A DNA stretch of 64,000 nt from Azospirillum baldaniorum (GCF_003119195.2 NZ_CP022255.1:496001-560000), one strand, 5' to 3'; shown: positions 10,052 through 18,881, counted from the first letter of the stretch. Notes: generated by a model not told the origin, from the sequence alone. A program made the numbers and translations.

Positions 10052-10477
10052 TCACTCCACCAGGAGCCGGACCTGCGGCAGCGCGCCGCCACCGGCCAAC
10101 GGCTCGAACAGGACGCAGACGCGCAGGCCGATGCGGGCCTCCGAGGGTGGGCAACCGCGCAGATTGACCATCAGGCGGAAGCCCTCGTCGAAATCGACCA
10201 ACGCCAGGACGTAGGGTGTGTCCGCCTTGAAGGCCGCGGTCGGCGGTCGGTGGACGATGGTGAAGCTGTGGATGGTGCCGAGCCCGGCGGACCGCTCCGT
10301 CCCCGGCCCTGCGGCCCGGCATTCGGTGCAGAAGGGCCGCGGCGGAAACTGGACATGGCCGCAGGCGGCGCAGCGCTGAAAGGTCAGCGCCCCCTCCGCG
10401 CAGGCGTCCCAGAAGGCGCGGGTGTCCGCGGTGACCAGCGGAACGGGCTTTGCGGGAGCTGCATCGGTCGAGGTCAT
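10052..10477 (-). CDS. DUF35 OB-fold/zinc-ribbon protein
   Basis: This 141-residue protein has the rubredoxin-like zinc ribbon CAACG...CTEC (cysteines 36, 39, 50 and 53). An OB-fold follows (GTIHSFTIVHRP, DTPYVLALVDFDEG, IGLRVCVLFEP), as in the DUF35/ChsH2 C-terminal group. DUF35 proteins bind and activate thiolase-like partners and can pass CoA esters between active sites. The gene lies 1 base from the thiolase-like gene and beside two hotdog genes. The same three parts form the hydratase-aldolase complexes of actinobacterial steroid side-chain degradation. A strong GGGAGGG precedes the ATG. Confidence 0.93.
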   Translation of the reverse strand: MTSTDAAPAKPVPLVTADTRAFWDACAEGALTFQRCAACGHVQFPPRPFCTECRAAGPGTERSAGLGTIHSFTIVHRPPTAAFKADTPYVLALVDFDEGFRLMVNLRGCPPSEARIGLRVCVLFEPLAGGGALPQVRLLVE

Positions 10478-10478
10478 T

Positions 10479-11627
10479 TCACGCCCTCCCCAGGATCAGC
10501 GAGCAGTGGGCGGACAGGATGCCGCCGTCGCCGTGAACGAAGGCGGTTTCCGCCCCCGCCACCTGCCGGGCCTCGGCCTCGCCGCGCAATTGCCGCACCG
10601 CCTCGACGATGTGGAACATGCCGCCCGCCGCCCCCGAATGGCCGTAGGACAGCAGCCCGCCGTGAGTGTTGCAGGGCAGGACCCCGTCCAGCTCCAGCGC
10701 GCCGTCGAGGATCGCCGGACCGGCCTCCCCCTTCGGAAAAAAGCCGATGGATTCCAGCTCGGCCAGCAGGGTGATGGTGAAGCTGTCGTAGATCTCGGCC
10801 ACGTCGATGTCCGCCGGGGTCAGCCCGGCCATGGCGAAGGCTTGCGCCGCCGATTGCCGGCAGCCGAAATCGGTCAGCGAGGGCATGGCGAAGGCGTGCT
10901 CGTGCGTGTTCATCTGGCCGTAGCCGAGGATCGACACCGCGCGGTCCGTATGGTCGGCCGCCGCGTCGGCGGCGCTGACCACCAGGGCGGCGCCACCGTC
11001 CGAGACGAGGCAGCAGTCGAACAGCCGCAGCGGGTCGGCGATCATGCGGGCGGACAGCGCCTGCTCCATGGTCAGCGGGTCGCGGGCCTGGGCCTTGGGG
11101 TGGCGGCGCGCGTGGCCGCGCTGGGTGACGGAGATGGCGGCGAGATGCTCCGCCGTGACGCCGCGCTCATGCATGCAGCGCCGGGCGACCAGCGCGTAGG
11201 CCGCCGGGATCGACATGCCGTAGGGGCGCTCGAACTGCGGATGCCCGACCTCGGCCAGCGCGGCGACGGCGCCGTTGCGCCCCAGCCCGGTCAGCCGGTT
11301 GTCGGCGCAGACGGCCAGGACGTTGCGGCAGATGCCCGCCCGCACCAACGCCGCCGCCTGCATCACCAGCGCGCAGGCGGTCGCCCCGCCGGCCTGGACG
11401 GCGGCGCTGTAGGACGGCGCGATTCCGAAATACTCGTTGAAGACCGACGACAGCATCAGATGCGGCTCGGCCAGCGAATAGGCGCAGAGCACGCCGTCCA
11501 CCTCGTCCGCCCGCAGGCCGGCGTCGGCCAGCGCCGCGGACGCCGCTTCGGCGTGAAGCGCCATGCAGCCGCTGCCGTCCAGCCGCCCGACGGCGGTGTC
11601 GGCGGCTCCGGAGATCACCGGGGTCAT
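10479..11627 (-). CDS. Thiolase-fold protein, candidate retro-aldolase (SCP2/Ltp2-like)
   Basis: This 382-residue thiolase-superfamily protein shows the C-terminal motif NTHGGLLSYGHSGAAGG (His 330) and VAEIYDSFT (Tyr 280). By eye alignment, the nucleophilic cysteine position of classical thiolases is a glycine (AVQAGGATACAL, Gly 81), while a cysteine occurs four residues later. Family members without that cysteine and with conserved tyrosines act as retro-aldolases with a DUF35 partner. The gene is followed after 1 base by a DUF35 gene. ATG 11627 overlaps the IclR stop by 4 bases. Annotation as acetyl-CoA acetyltransferase would be the default but is probably misleading. Confidence 0.88.
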   Translation of the reverse strand: MTPVISGAADTAVGRLDGSGCMALHAEAASAALADAGLRADEVDGVLCAYSLAEPHLMLSSVFNEYFGIAPSYSAAVQAGGATACALVMQAAALVRAGICRNVLAVCADNRLTGLGRNGAVAALAEVGHPQFERPYGMSIPAAYALVARRCMHERGVTAEHLAAISVTQRGHARRHPKAQARDPLTMEQALSARMIADPLRLFDCCLVSDGGAALVVSAADAAADHTDRAVSILGYGQMNTHEHAFAMPSLTDFGCRQSAAQAFAMAGLTPADIDVAEIYDSFTITLLAELESIGFFPKGEAGPAILDGALELDGVLPCNTHGGLLSYGHSGAAGGMFHIVEAVRQLRGEAEARQVAGAETAFVHGDGGILSAHCSLILGRA

Positions 11628-12469
11628 CGCGTGGTCTCCCGTGGGGAAAGGGGGGCGGCCCGGCCCGGCCCGGCGAGCTGCCGTCCGATGCGCCGCGTGG
11701 TGTCGCGCAGGTCGGCGGCCATCGCCGCGGCCCGCTCGTCGGAGAACTGCGCGGTCAGCCCGACCGCCGACAGGGCCAGGAAGGGCCGGCCCTCGGCGTC
11801 GAGGATCGGGCTGGACACCGTCGTCACGCCGCGCGTGAAGCCGTCGCGGTCCACCGCGTAGCCGGCGGTCCGCGCCTCCTCCACCTCGGCCAGGAATTGC
11901 TCGAAGGGCGGCGGGTTGTCCTGGCGGACGGCGGCGTACTGGCGGCGCATCTCCTCCACCGGCAGGCCGGCGTGCGCCGCCATGCAGCGGCCGAGCGCGC
12001 CGACCAGCAGCGGCAGCCGGTGGCCGATCCGCATGTGGATCTGGATGGCCGAGCTGGACACCGCCTGATCCACCAGCATGACGCGGTGGTCGCTGACCCG
12101 CAGCCACGCCGTCATCGGCGTCTGCCACGCGGCGGCCAGCCGTTCCAGCTCCGGATGGAGCAGCCGGGTGTAGCCGACCTGATCGAGCGCGCTGCCCGCC
12201 AGTTCCAGCAGCCCGGCGCCCAGCCGGTAGGCCTTGCCGACCTCCTCGAACTGGACCACCCGCTCCGCGGCCAGGGTCTTCAGGATGTTGAAGCAGGTGC
12301 TCGGGTTGAGGCCGAGCGCGCGGGCGACCTGCGCGCTCGACACCGCCCCGTCCTGCGCCGCCAGATGGCGCAGGATCGCGAAGGCGCTGACCACCGCGCC
12401 GACCGGCTTGCCGGCGTTGAAGGTCGTGGAAAGGGTGAAGGACTCCCGGTCCTGGTCATCGGTGAGCAT
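11624..12469 (-). CDS. IclR-family transcriptional regulator
   Basis: This 281-residue protein has an N-terminal winged helix (AILRHLAAQDGAVSSAQVARALGLNPSTCFNILKTLA) and a C-terminal GAF-like effector domain (HRLPLLVGALGRCMAAHAG, GYAVDRDGFTRGVTTVSSPI). IclR proteins bind aromatic or other small acids and control adjacent catabolic genes. It is the first gene of the minus-strand operon that runs down to 1004 and overlaps the thiolase-like gene by 4 bases, so it probably controls its own operon. GGAGAG lies 6 bases upstream of the ATG. A 14-bp inverted repeat sits just upstream at 12483. Confidence 0.94.
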   Translation of the reverse strand: MLTDDQDRESFTLSTTFNAGKPVGAVVSAFAILRHLAAQDGAVSSAQVARALGLNPSTCFNILKTLAAERVVQFEEVGKAYRLGAGLLELAGSALDQVGYTRLLHPELERLAAAWQTPMTAWLRVSDHRVMLVDQAVSSSAIQIHMRIGHRLPLLVGALGRCMAAHAGLPVEEMRRQYAAVRQDNPPPFEQFLAEVEEARTAGYAVDRDGFTRGVTTVSSPILDAEGRPFLALSAVGLTAQFSDERAAAMAADLRDTTRRIGRQLAGPGRAAPLSPRETTR

Positions 12470-12482
12470 GGCGCGCTCTCCG

Positions 12483-12496
12483 TTCTCTATTGAGAA
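12483..12496. promoter_or_regulatory. Candidate IclR operator upstream of the 12-gene operon
   Basis: TTCTCTATTGAGAA is a perfect 5-4-5 inverted repeat 14 bases upstream of the IclR gene start. It lies in an AT-rich island (about 12481-12600) that stands out from the surrounding GC-rich DNA and presumably contains the promoter. Assignment to IclR is by position only. Confidence 0.45.
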
Positions 12497-12625
12497 TTCT
12501 ATTTTCTATGAAGATTATGAGTGCGCAAATATTGTTGGTCAAACGAATTATCTGTCCTTGGCATTGTTTGGAATGCATACCCCCATAGTCATTTTGCACG
12601 GCTGCTCCCCTCCGCGTCCCGAACG

Positions 12626-12660
12626 CAAAACGGCCCCGCCGGGAGGGGCGGGGCCGTTCG
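12626..12660 (-). terminator. Rho-independent terminator after the alcohol dehydrogenase gene
   Basis: A 12-bp perfect stem (12629-12640 with 12647-12658, AACGGCCCCGCC and its complement) with a 6-base loop is followed on the minus strand by TTTT. It lies about 40 bases past the stop of the iron-type alcohol dehydrogenase and upstream of the IclR promoter. It therefore separates the two minus-strand operons. Confidence 0.85.
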
Positions 12661-12699
12661 GGCCGCAGGGTGGCGGCGCAGAGTGGTGGCGCCTGCGGA

Positions 12700-13866
12700 T
12701 CACCAGGCCAGTTCGAGGATCTCCCGGACGTCATCCTCCCCAGTGACCGGGCGCGGGTTGCTGCGGACCATCATGTTCTGCATGGCCCCGGCGGCGATGG
12801 CGGCGAAATGGTCGCGAGTCACGCCGACCGCCCGCAGGCTGTCGGGCTGCCCCAGGGCGCGCACCAGATCGGCGACGGCCGCCGCCGCGTCGCCGTCCTC
12901 CCGCCCCAGCGCCTGCGCCACCAGCCTTTGGCGGTCGGCGTTCACCGGGTGGTTCCAGCGCAGCACGCTGGGCAGCATGACGCAGGAGCAATGACCGTGC
13001 GGCACGTTGGCGACGGCGCCGAGCTGGTGGCCGATGCCATGGCTGGCCCCCCACTCCACCCGGCCCAGCCCGGTCGAGGCCAGCCAGACGCCGAGCTGGC
13101 TGTCCAGCCGCGCGTCGAGATCGTCCGGCCTCTCCCGGTTGGCGGGGAGGGAGCGCGCCAGCATCGCCAGCCCGTGCAGGCAGGTCGCGTCGGTGAAGGG
13201 CTGGGGCTTGCGCGAACAGACCGTCTCCACCGCGTGGTCGACGGCGCGGATGCCGGTGGACAGCCACAGCCGCTCCGGCGTGTGGACGGTCACGGCGGGG
13301 TCGAGGATGACCACCTGCCCGCCGATGTACCGCCCGGTGTAGAGGTCCTTGACCTGCCGCGCCGGGTCGGTGGCGCCACCCAGGTTGGAGAATTCGGCGC
13401 CCGACAGGGTGGTCGGCACGATGATCTGGCGCAGCGGCGGGTCCTTCACCGCCGGAACGATGCGGGTTCCGTCCTCGGCGACGCGGATGCGCACGGCGTC
13501 GAATCCGGCGGTGTCGGTGATGTCCTCGGCCAGCGCGACCAGGGCGACCTTCACCGTGTCCATGGGCGTGCCGCCGCCGACCGTGACGATCAGGTCCGGC
13601 TCCAGCCGCCGCACCTCCGCGGCCAGCGCCAGGACGGAAGCGCGCGGCACATGCTCGACGCAGGAATCGAAGACACCGGCGCAAGTCGCGCCCAGCGCGC
13701 CGCGGATGGCAGTGACGACGCCGGTTCCCCGACTCAGCGTCCGGCTCGCCACGATCAGCGCGCGCTGCTTTCCCAGCTTGGCGATGGTTTCCGACACCGC
13801 CTCCGCCGCCGGGCGGCCGTAGATGACGCGATCCTGCGCCAGGAACTCGTAGACACCCGACTGCAT
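12700..13866 (-). CDS. Iron-containing alcohol dehydrogenase (maleylacetate-reductase-like)
   Basis: This 388-residue group III alcohol dehydrogenase has the NAD-binding GGGTPMDTVK, the motif VPTTLSGAEFSN and the metal-binding set DHAVETV, GASHGIGHQLG and VPHGHCSCVMLP. Members oxidise alcohols or hydroxyacids, or reduce maleylacetate. The layout resembles maleylacetate reductase, but the signature loop is not identical. ATG 13866 is preceded by GGGAGGGA. It is the last gene of the second Liv transporter operon and is followed by a strong terminator. The gap to the upstream livF carries a type 2 REPIN-like repeat. Confidence 0.92.
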   Translation of the reverse strand: MQSGVYEFLAQDRVIYGRPAAEAVSETIAKLGKQRALIVASRTLSRGTGVVTAIRGALGATCAGVFDSCVEHVPRASVLALAAEVRRLEPDLIVTVGGGTPMDTVKVALVALAEDITDTAGFDAVRIRVAEDGTRIVPAVKDPPLRQIIVPTTLSGAEFSNLGGATDPARQVKDLYTGRYIGGQVVILDPAVTVHTPERLWLSTGIRAVDHAVETVCSRKPQPFTDATCLHGLAMLARSLPANRERPDDLDARLDSQLGVWLASTGLGRVEWGASHGIGHQLGAVANVPHGHCSCVMLPSVLRWNHPVNADRQRLVAQALGREDGDAAAAVADLVRALGQPDSLRAVGVTRDHFAAIAAGAMQNMMVRSNPRPVTGEDDVREILELAW

Positions 13867-13910
13867 GGTGGTTCCCTCCCGTCGTTGATTGATCCGGCAT
13901 GGGCACACTG

Positions 13911-13997
13911 GCCCCCACCCTAACCCTCCCCCGCTGCGCAGGGGAGGGGACCATTCTCCCTCCCCTGCGTCAGCGGGGGAGGGCCGGGGTGGGGGCA
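13911..13997. repeat. REPIN-like paired inverted repeat, type 2 (copy 1)
   Basis: The arms read GCCCCCACCCTAACCCTCCC and, inverted, GGGAGGGCCGGGGTGGGGGC. They enclose two smaller palindromes around CCCCGCTG and CAGCGGGG. The sequence type differs from the CCCTCTCCCC elements elsewhere in the window but matches the element at 18972-19079. It fills most of the gap between livF and the alcohol dehydrogenase gene. Confidence 0.78.
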
Positions 13998-14013
13998 CGC
14001 GGCTGCCGCACCT

Positions 14014-14736
14014 TCACCCGCCCAAATACGCCGCCGACAGCGCCGGGTCGGCGGCCAGTTCCACCGCCGGACCGCCGCGCACCACCTGCCCGCGCCGCAG
14101 CACGCAACCGGAATGGGCGACGCGCAGGGCGATGGCCGCCACCTGCTCGCACAGCAGGATGGTGGTGCCGCGCTCGCGGCAGACGGACTCGATGAAGCCG
14201 AAGATCTGCTGCACGATCACCGGGGCCAGCCCCAGCGACGGTTCGTCGAGCAGCAGGTAGCGCGGCTCGTGGATCAGCGCCGCCGACAGGATGACCATCT
14301 GCTGCTGGCCGCCCGACAGCATGCCCGCCGGGGTTTGCCGCCGCGGCGCCAGCATGGGGAACTGCTCGTAGACGCGGTCGGCCACCGCACGGAAGTTGCC
14401 GCCGCGGTTGCGGAAGTCCCAGGCGACCTTCAGGTTCTCCTCCACCGTCATGCGGTGGAACAGCCGGCGCCCCTCCAGCGCATGCGACAGGCCGCGGCGC
14501 GCCCGCTCGTGCGGAGGAAGCCGCGTGATGTCGTCGCCGTCCAGCGTGATGCGCCCCGCCGTCGCCGGGACCAAGCCGGAAATCGCCTTCATCAGCGAGG
14601 ATTTGCCGGCCCCGTTGGCGCCCAGGATGGCGGTGATGGTCCCCGGCTCGGCCCGTAGCGTGACGCCGCGCACCGCCTCCACCGGTCCGTAGCGGACCTC
14701 CAGCCCGTGGATCTCAAGTCCCGTGATGTCAGGCAT
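14014..14736 (-). CDS. livF: Branched-chain-amino-acid-type ABC transporter ATPase LivF (second system)
   Basis: This 240-residue ATPase has Walker A GANGAGKSS, signature LSGGQQQMV and Walker B YLLLDEPSLGLAP. The start overlaps the end of the LivM-LivG fusion gene by 8 bases. With the fused protein, LivH and the periplasmic protein upstream it makes a complete second Liv-type importer. It is only distantly similar to the LivF at 3798-4532, so the two systems are unlikely to be a recent duplication. Confidence 0.94.
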   Translation of the reverse strand: MPDITGLEIHGLEVRYGPVEAVRGVTLRAEPGTITAILGANGAGKSSLMKAISGLVPATAGRITLDGDDITRLPPHERARRGLSHALEGRRLFHRMTVEENLKVAWDFRNRGGNFRAVADRVYEQFPMLAPRRQTPAGMLSGGQQQMVILSAALIHEPRYLLLDEPSLGLAPVIVQQIFGFIESVCRERGTTILLCEQVAAIALRVAHSGCVLRRGQVVRGGPAVELAADPALSAAYLGG

Positions 14737-16525
14737 GGACGGCCTCCCCCGGGTGGGTTTCGGTGCCGAGATAGGCGGCGACCACCGCCGGGTCGCGGTA
14801 CATGCCGGCCATGCCGCCCTGGTAGATGACCCGCCCGCTGTCCAGCACGACCACGCGGTCGACCAGCTCGTTGAGGAAATCCATGTGGTGCTCGATCAGG
14901 ATCACGCCGACACCCCGTTCCTTCAGATGGCGGACCAGCCCGCCCAGCCGTTGCAGTTCGACCTCCGACAGGCCCGCCGCCGGCTCGTCGAGCATGACGA
15001 GGCGCGGGTCGGCCAGGATGACGCGCGACAACTCGGTCATCCGCTGGTCGCCGTAGGGCAGGTCGCGCACCGGCGTGTCGGCCAGATGCGACAGGCCGGC
15101 CATGGCGATGATGGCGTCGGCGCGGCCCAGCATCGCCGCGTCCTCGCGCAGGGCGCCCGGCAGGTTCAGCGCCGCCGCCAGCGGGTTCTGCCGGTAGAGC
15201 CGGTGCCCGCCGAGCAGCACGTTCTCGCGCACCGTGAAGGCGGGGACGAGCCGCGGGTCCTGGAAGGTGCGCAGCGCGCCCCGCCGGGCCACCGCGTGGT
15301 CGGGCAGTCCGGTGATGGCGGCGCCGTCGAAAGTCACGCGCCCGTCGCCCGGCCGGTAGATGCCGCTGATGATGTTGACGAGCGTGCTCTTGCCCGACCC
15401 GTTCGGCCCGACGAGGCCGAGGATCTCCCCCACCCCCACGGTGACCGACGCGTTGTCGAGCGCCCGCAGCCCGAGGAAGCTGATGGAAACCCCCTCCGCG
15501 CTCAGCAGCGGCCCGCTCCCCGATGGTTTCGGCGCGGCGGGCGGCGCGGCGGGCAGCGGCGTCACGTCCTTGGCGAAACGCGGACGCGGCAGCAGCAGCC
15601 CAGCCAGTCCGCGCGGCAGCAGGACGAAGGACAGCAGCAGGATCAGGCCGTAGACCATGAACTGGTACTCGGCGAAGATCTGGAGCTTCTCCGGCAGGTA
15701 GGTGAAGACGACGGCGCCCAGCACCGGCCCGGCCAGCGTGCCCAGCCCGCCGACCACCGCCATCACCAGCACCTCCACCGAGCGGTGCAGGCCGAAGGTC
15801 TCCGGCCCGAGATAGCCGACGAGATGGGCGTAGAAGCCCCCCGCCAGCCCGGCCAGCGCGGCGCTGAGCATGTAGGCGTTGCGCTTGGTGCGGGCGCGCG
15901 GCACGCCGATGCTGCCGGCAGCGACCTCGCTGACATGGATGGCGAAGAAGGCGCGGCCGAAGGGGCTGGTGACGAAGTTCCGCAGCAGCCACACCACCCC
16001 CGCGACCACCGCCAGCATGATCTGGAAATAGGCGGTCGGGCCGACGGACCAGCCGAACAGGGTCAGCGTCCGCAGGCCGGGCGACGGCACGCCGCTCAGC
16101 CCCATCATGCCGCCGGTGACCGAGGTCCACTCGCGCACCACCTCGTAGAAGATCATGCCGAAGCCGAGCGTCATCATGGCGAGGTAGAACTCGCGCACCC
16201 GCCCGGCGGCGAAGGACAGCAGCCAGCCGCTCACCGCCCCCATCGCCGCCCCGGCCAGCAGGGTCAGCGGCAGCGGAAGACCGAAGTTCTTCATCAGCAG
16301 GGCGGAGCCGTAGGCGCCGATGCCGAGAAAGCCGGCGTGGCCCAGCGAGATCTGACCCGCGACGCCGGTCAGCAGGTTGATGCTCTGGGCCAGCAGGACG
16401 TTGACGAGGAGGAAGGACCAGATCTGCACGGTGGCGCCGCTGACGAACTCCGCCGCGACGCCCAGCGCCACCAGCAGGGCCGCGACCACCGGGGTCCGGG
16501 TGAGGAAGGAGAGGAGATTCCGCAT
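14729..16525 (-). CDS. Fused Liv-type permease (LivM) and ATPase (LivG), second system
   Basis: The first ~320 residues of this 598-residue protein form a LivM-like permease (LLVNVLLAQSINLLTGVAGQISLGHAGF, then VLVMAVVGGLGTLAGPVLGAV). A proline- and alanine-rich linker follows, and then a LivG-type ATPase with Walker A GPNGSGKST, the signature region LPYGDQRM and Walker B LVMLDEPAAGLSE. The domain order equals that of the fusion at 4529-6232. It starts 9 bases after livH. Confidence 0.94.
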   Translation of the reverse strand: MRNLLSFLTRTPVVAALLVALGVAAEFVSGATVQIWSFLLVNVLLAQSINLLTGVAGQISLGHAGFLGIGAYGSALLMKNFGLPLPLTLLAGAAMGAVSGWLLSFAAGRVREFYLAMMTLGFGMIFYEVVREWTSVTGGMMGLSGVPSPGLRTLTLFGWSVGPTAYFQIMLAVVAGVVWLLRNFVTSPFGRAFFAIHVSEVAAGSIGVPRARTKRNAYMLSAALAGLAGGFYAHLVGYLGPETFGLHRSVEVLVMAVVGGLGTLAGPVLGAVVFTYLPEKLQIFAEYQFMVYGLILLLSFVLLPRGLAGLLLPRPRFAKDVTPLPAAPPAAPKPSGSGPLLSAEGVSISFLGLRALDNASVTVGVGEILGLVGPNGSGKSTLVNIISGIYRPGDGRVTFDGAAITGLPDHAVARRGALRTFQDPRLVPAFTVRENVLLGGHRLYRQNPLAAALNLPGALREDAAMLGRADAIIAMAGLSHLADTPVRDLPYGDQRMTELSRVILADPRLVMLDEPAAGLSEVELQRLGGLVRHLKERGVGVILIEHHMDFLNELVDRVVVLDSGRVIYQGGMAGMYRDPAVVAAYLGTETHPGEAVHA

Positions 16526-16534
16526 CGCTGGCCC

Positions 16535-17419
16535 TTACACCTTCGTGAATTCCTTGCGGCCGAACAGGCCCTGCGGGCGGATGGCGAGGATCACCATCAG
16601 GATGGCGAAGGCCATGCCGTGTTCGGCGGCGGTGGAGACGTAGCCGCCGACCAGCTTCTCGATGACGCCGAGAGCGATGCCGCCGACCAGGGCGCCGGCG
16701 GTGTTGCCCATGCCACCGAAGACCGCGGCGACGAAGCCCAGCACCATCAGGTTGAAGCCGAAGCTGGGATCGACGGTGCCGGTGATCTGCGCCACCATCA
16801 CCCCGGCGATGCCGGCCAGCACGCCGCTGGCGACGAAGGACAGCACGATCACCCGGCGCACCGGGATGCCGGCCAGCGCCGCAGCGTCGGCGTCGTGCGA
16901 CACCGCCCGCACCGCGCGGCCCCAGGCGGAGCGGCGCAGGAACAGCTCCATCGCCACCATCAGGGAGAGCGACAGGGCGAGCACGGCAAGATACTGCGAC
17001 GACACCTGGACCCCGGCGACGTCCACCGAATCCAGGCTGTCGAAGACCAGCGACGGGAAGGCGATGGCCTGCGACCCGAAGACGGTGGAGACGAAGCCCT
17101 GGAGGAAGATGCCGAGCCCCAGCGTGGACACCACCCAGCCCATGCTGTCGCCGGATTTCAGCAGCGGGCGGATGGCGATCCGCTCCGCCACCACCATCAG
17201 CCCGCCGGCCAGCAGGATGCCCAGCGGCACGGCGAGGGCCGCGGGCATCCCGGCCGCCAGCATCGCCACCGTCGCGACCGAGGCGGTCATCAGCAGCGAG
17301 CCCTGGCCGAAATTCAGCGTCCGCGTGGTCCAGAAGGTCAGCGACAGCCCCATGGCGATGAGCGCGTAGACCGCGCCGACGCAGACGCCGGCGAAAACGA
17401 GTTGCAGCACGAAATGCAT
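16535..17419 (-). CDS. livH: Branched-chain-amino-acid-type ABC transporter permease LivH (second system)
   Basis: This 294-residue membrane protein has about eight helices. It begins MHFVLQLVFAGVCVGAVYALIAMG and contains the family loop VAAVFGGMGNTAGALVGGIALG. The ATG at 17419 is preferred to an in-frame start 39 bases upstream, because that extension is a charged stretch running into the neighbouring repeat. It follows the substrate-binding protein gene after a type 1 REPIN-like element, the same arrangement as in the first Liv operon. Confidence 0.93.
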   Translation of the reverse strand: MHFVLQLVFAGVCVGAVYALIAMGLSLTFWTTRTLNFGQGSLLMTASVATVAMLAAGMPAALAVPLGILLAGGLMVVAERIAIRPLLKSGDSMGWVVSTLGLGIFLQGFVSTVFGSQAIAFPSLVFDSLDSVDVAGVQVSSQYLAVLALSLSLMVAMELFLRRSAWGRAVRAVSHDADAAALAGIPVRRVIVLSFVASGVLAGIAGVMVAQITGTVDPSFGFNLMVLGFVAAVFGGMGNTAGALVGGIALGVIEKLVGGYVSTAAEHGMAFAILMVILAIRPQGLFGRKEFTKV

Positions 17420-17469
17420 GGCGTCGTCCTTTTTCTTCCCTCTCCCCCGTCGCAGCACCCGCCTTTGAG

Positions 17470-17581
17470 TCCCCTCTCCCCTCTGGGGAGAGGGTTAGGG
17501 TGAGGGGGGCCCGCATCGCCTGCGCTTTCCGTCCCCCGATATCCCCCTCACCCCGACCCTCTCCCCAGAGGGGAGAGGGGG
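17470..17581. repeat. REPIN-like paired inverted repeat, type 1 (copy 2)
   Basis: CCCCTCTCCCCTCTGGGGAG with GGTTAGGGTGAGGGG on the left is mirrored by CCCCCTCACCCCGACCCTC and CCCCAGAGGGGAGAGGGG on the right. The centre differs from copies 1 and 3. It lies between the periplasmic binding protein gene and livH, exactly as copy 1 does in the first Liv operon. Confidence 0.8.
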
Positions 17582-17620
17582 ATCGCTCCGGAGACGAAAG
17601 AAGGAGAGAGGGGAACCCAA

Positions 17621-18832
17621 TCAGTTCTTGACGATCGTCAGCCCGATCTTGTCGCCGGTCTTCACGTACTCGAAGATCGCCACATCCTCCGGCGCGATGG
17701 CGTGGTGCTTGGTGGCGGAGAAGGAATAGGTCGCGTTCACCCCGCGCAGGCCCTGGATGCCCTCGATGGCCGTCGCGATGGCCTTGGGATCGGTGGAGTT
17801 GGCGCGCTTGATGCCCTCGAACAGCACGTCGGCGGCGTCGTAGGCGTTGCTGACCGACAGCGACATGAAGATCTGCGGGCGCTGCGGGTCGTTGCCCCAC
17901 CAGCGGTCGGTGCCGTACTTGGCCTTGTAGGCGTCGGCGAAGCCCTGGGCCGCCGGGTTCAGCGTCTCCTCGCCGAAGACGTAGACCATGGAACCGCGCG
18001 TGCCGGTCACCAGATCCCCGGCGGCCTCCTGGTAGGGAATCGACAGGGCGCCGTTGGAGGCCACCAGCGGCACGTTGAAATTCAGCCGCGCCATGGTGCG
18101 GCGGATCACCGCCAGATCGGCGCCCAGCCCGACGCAGACCACCACGTCGGCCCCGGCCCGCTGGAGACGGGCGATCTGCGCCGTCACGTCCTGGGCGCGC
18201 TGGTTGTAGGTCTCCGTCGCCACAGCCGCACCGCCCGCCGCCTTCAGCTCCTTGGCGATCATGTCGGCGCCGGACACGCCGTAGGCCGTGCTTTCGTGGA
18301 CCAGCCCCGGCTTCTTGAACTGGGTGGCGACGTAGCGGCCGAGCACCATCGATTCGACGTCGTTCTGAAGCGCAAAGGAAAAGACGTTCGGGCGCGGCTT
18401 GCCGCCGTCCGGGTAGGTGACGGTCGGGGTCTGCGCCACCGGGTTCATGTAGGGGCGCCCGTCGGCGGCGGCCATCTCGATCACCGCCAGCGTCGGGCCG
18501 CTGCCCGCCGGGCCGATGATGGCGACCAGCTCCTTGTTGTCGAGCAGCCGCCGCATGTTCTGCACCGCACGGTCGGGCACGAGCTGGTCGTCGAGCAGCA
18601 TCGCCAGCTCGACCTTCTTGCCGTTGATGCCGCCCTTGGCGTTCCACTTCTCGATGGCGAGTTCGACGCCGCGCCGCCCGCCCTCGCCATACTCGTTGTA
18701 GGGGCCGGTGAGAGCCGAGGTCATGCCGATCTTGATGGTGTCCTGCGCGGCGGCGGAACCGGCGGACAGGGCGAGCGCCGAGGTCAGCGTGACGGCGGCC
18801 CCGAGCAAGCGGATGACGGAACGACGGTGCAT
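17621..18832 (-). CDS. Periplasmic substrate-binding protein of second Liv-type ABC transporter
   Basis: This 403-residue type I binding protein has a signal peptide (MHRRSVIRLLGAAV...SAAAQD). The mature start TIKIGMTSALTGPYNEYGEGGRRGVELAIEKWNAKGG and the loop IIGPAGSGPTLAVIEMAA are typical of LivK-like proteins. GGGAGGGA precedes the ATG at 18832. It is the first gene of the five-gene minus-strand operon and is divergent from the E1-alpha gene. It shares with that gene a promoter region holding two matching palindromes, which suggests joint control of uptake and breakdown. Confidence 0.93.
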   Translation of the reverse strand: MHRRSVIRLLGAAVTLTSALALSAGSAAAQDTIKIGMTSALTGPYNEYGEGGRRGVELAIEKWNAKGGINGKKVELAMLLDDQLVPDRAVQNMRRLLDNKELVAIIGPAGSGPTLAVIEMAAADGRPYMNPVAQTPTVTYPDGGKPRPNVFSFALQNDVESMVLGRYVATQFKKPGLVHESTAYGVSGADMIAKELKAAGGAAVATETYNQRAQDVTAQIARLQRAGADVVVCVGLGADLAVIRRTMARLNFNVPLVASNGALSIPYQEAAGDLVTGTRGSMVYVFGEETLNPAAQGFADAYKAKYGTDRWWGNDPQRPQIFMSLSVSNAYDAADVLFEGIKRANSTDPKAIATAIEGIQGLRGVNATYSFSATKHHAIAPEDVAIFEYVKTGDKIGLTIVKN

Positions 18833-18881
18833 GGCGCTTTTCCCTCCCTTATGCGGCGGAGCGTGCTGCCTCGCCTTTTTG

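Noticed and set aside
10479-11627. Standard acetyl-CoA acetyltransferase annotation
   Set aside because: The usual nucleophile position is a glycine by eye alignment and a DUF35 partner is adjacent, so a classic thiolase reaction is doubtful.
14723-17503. 926-codon plus-strand frame opposite the second Liv operon
   Set aside because: Spans three real minus-strand genes and has the low-complexity composition of antisense GC-rich DNA.
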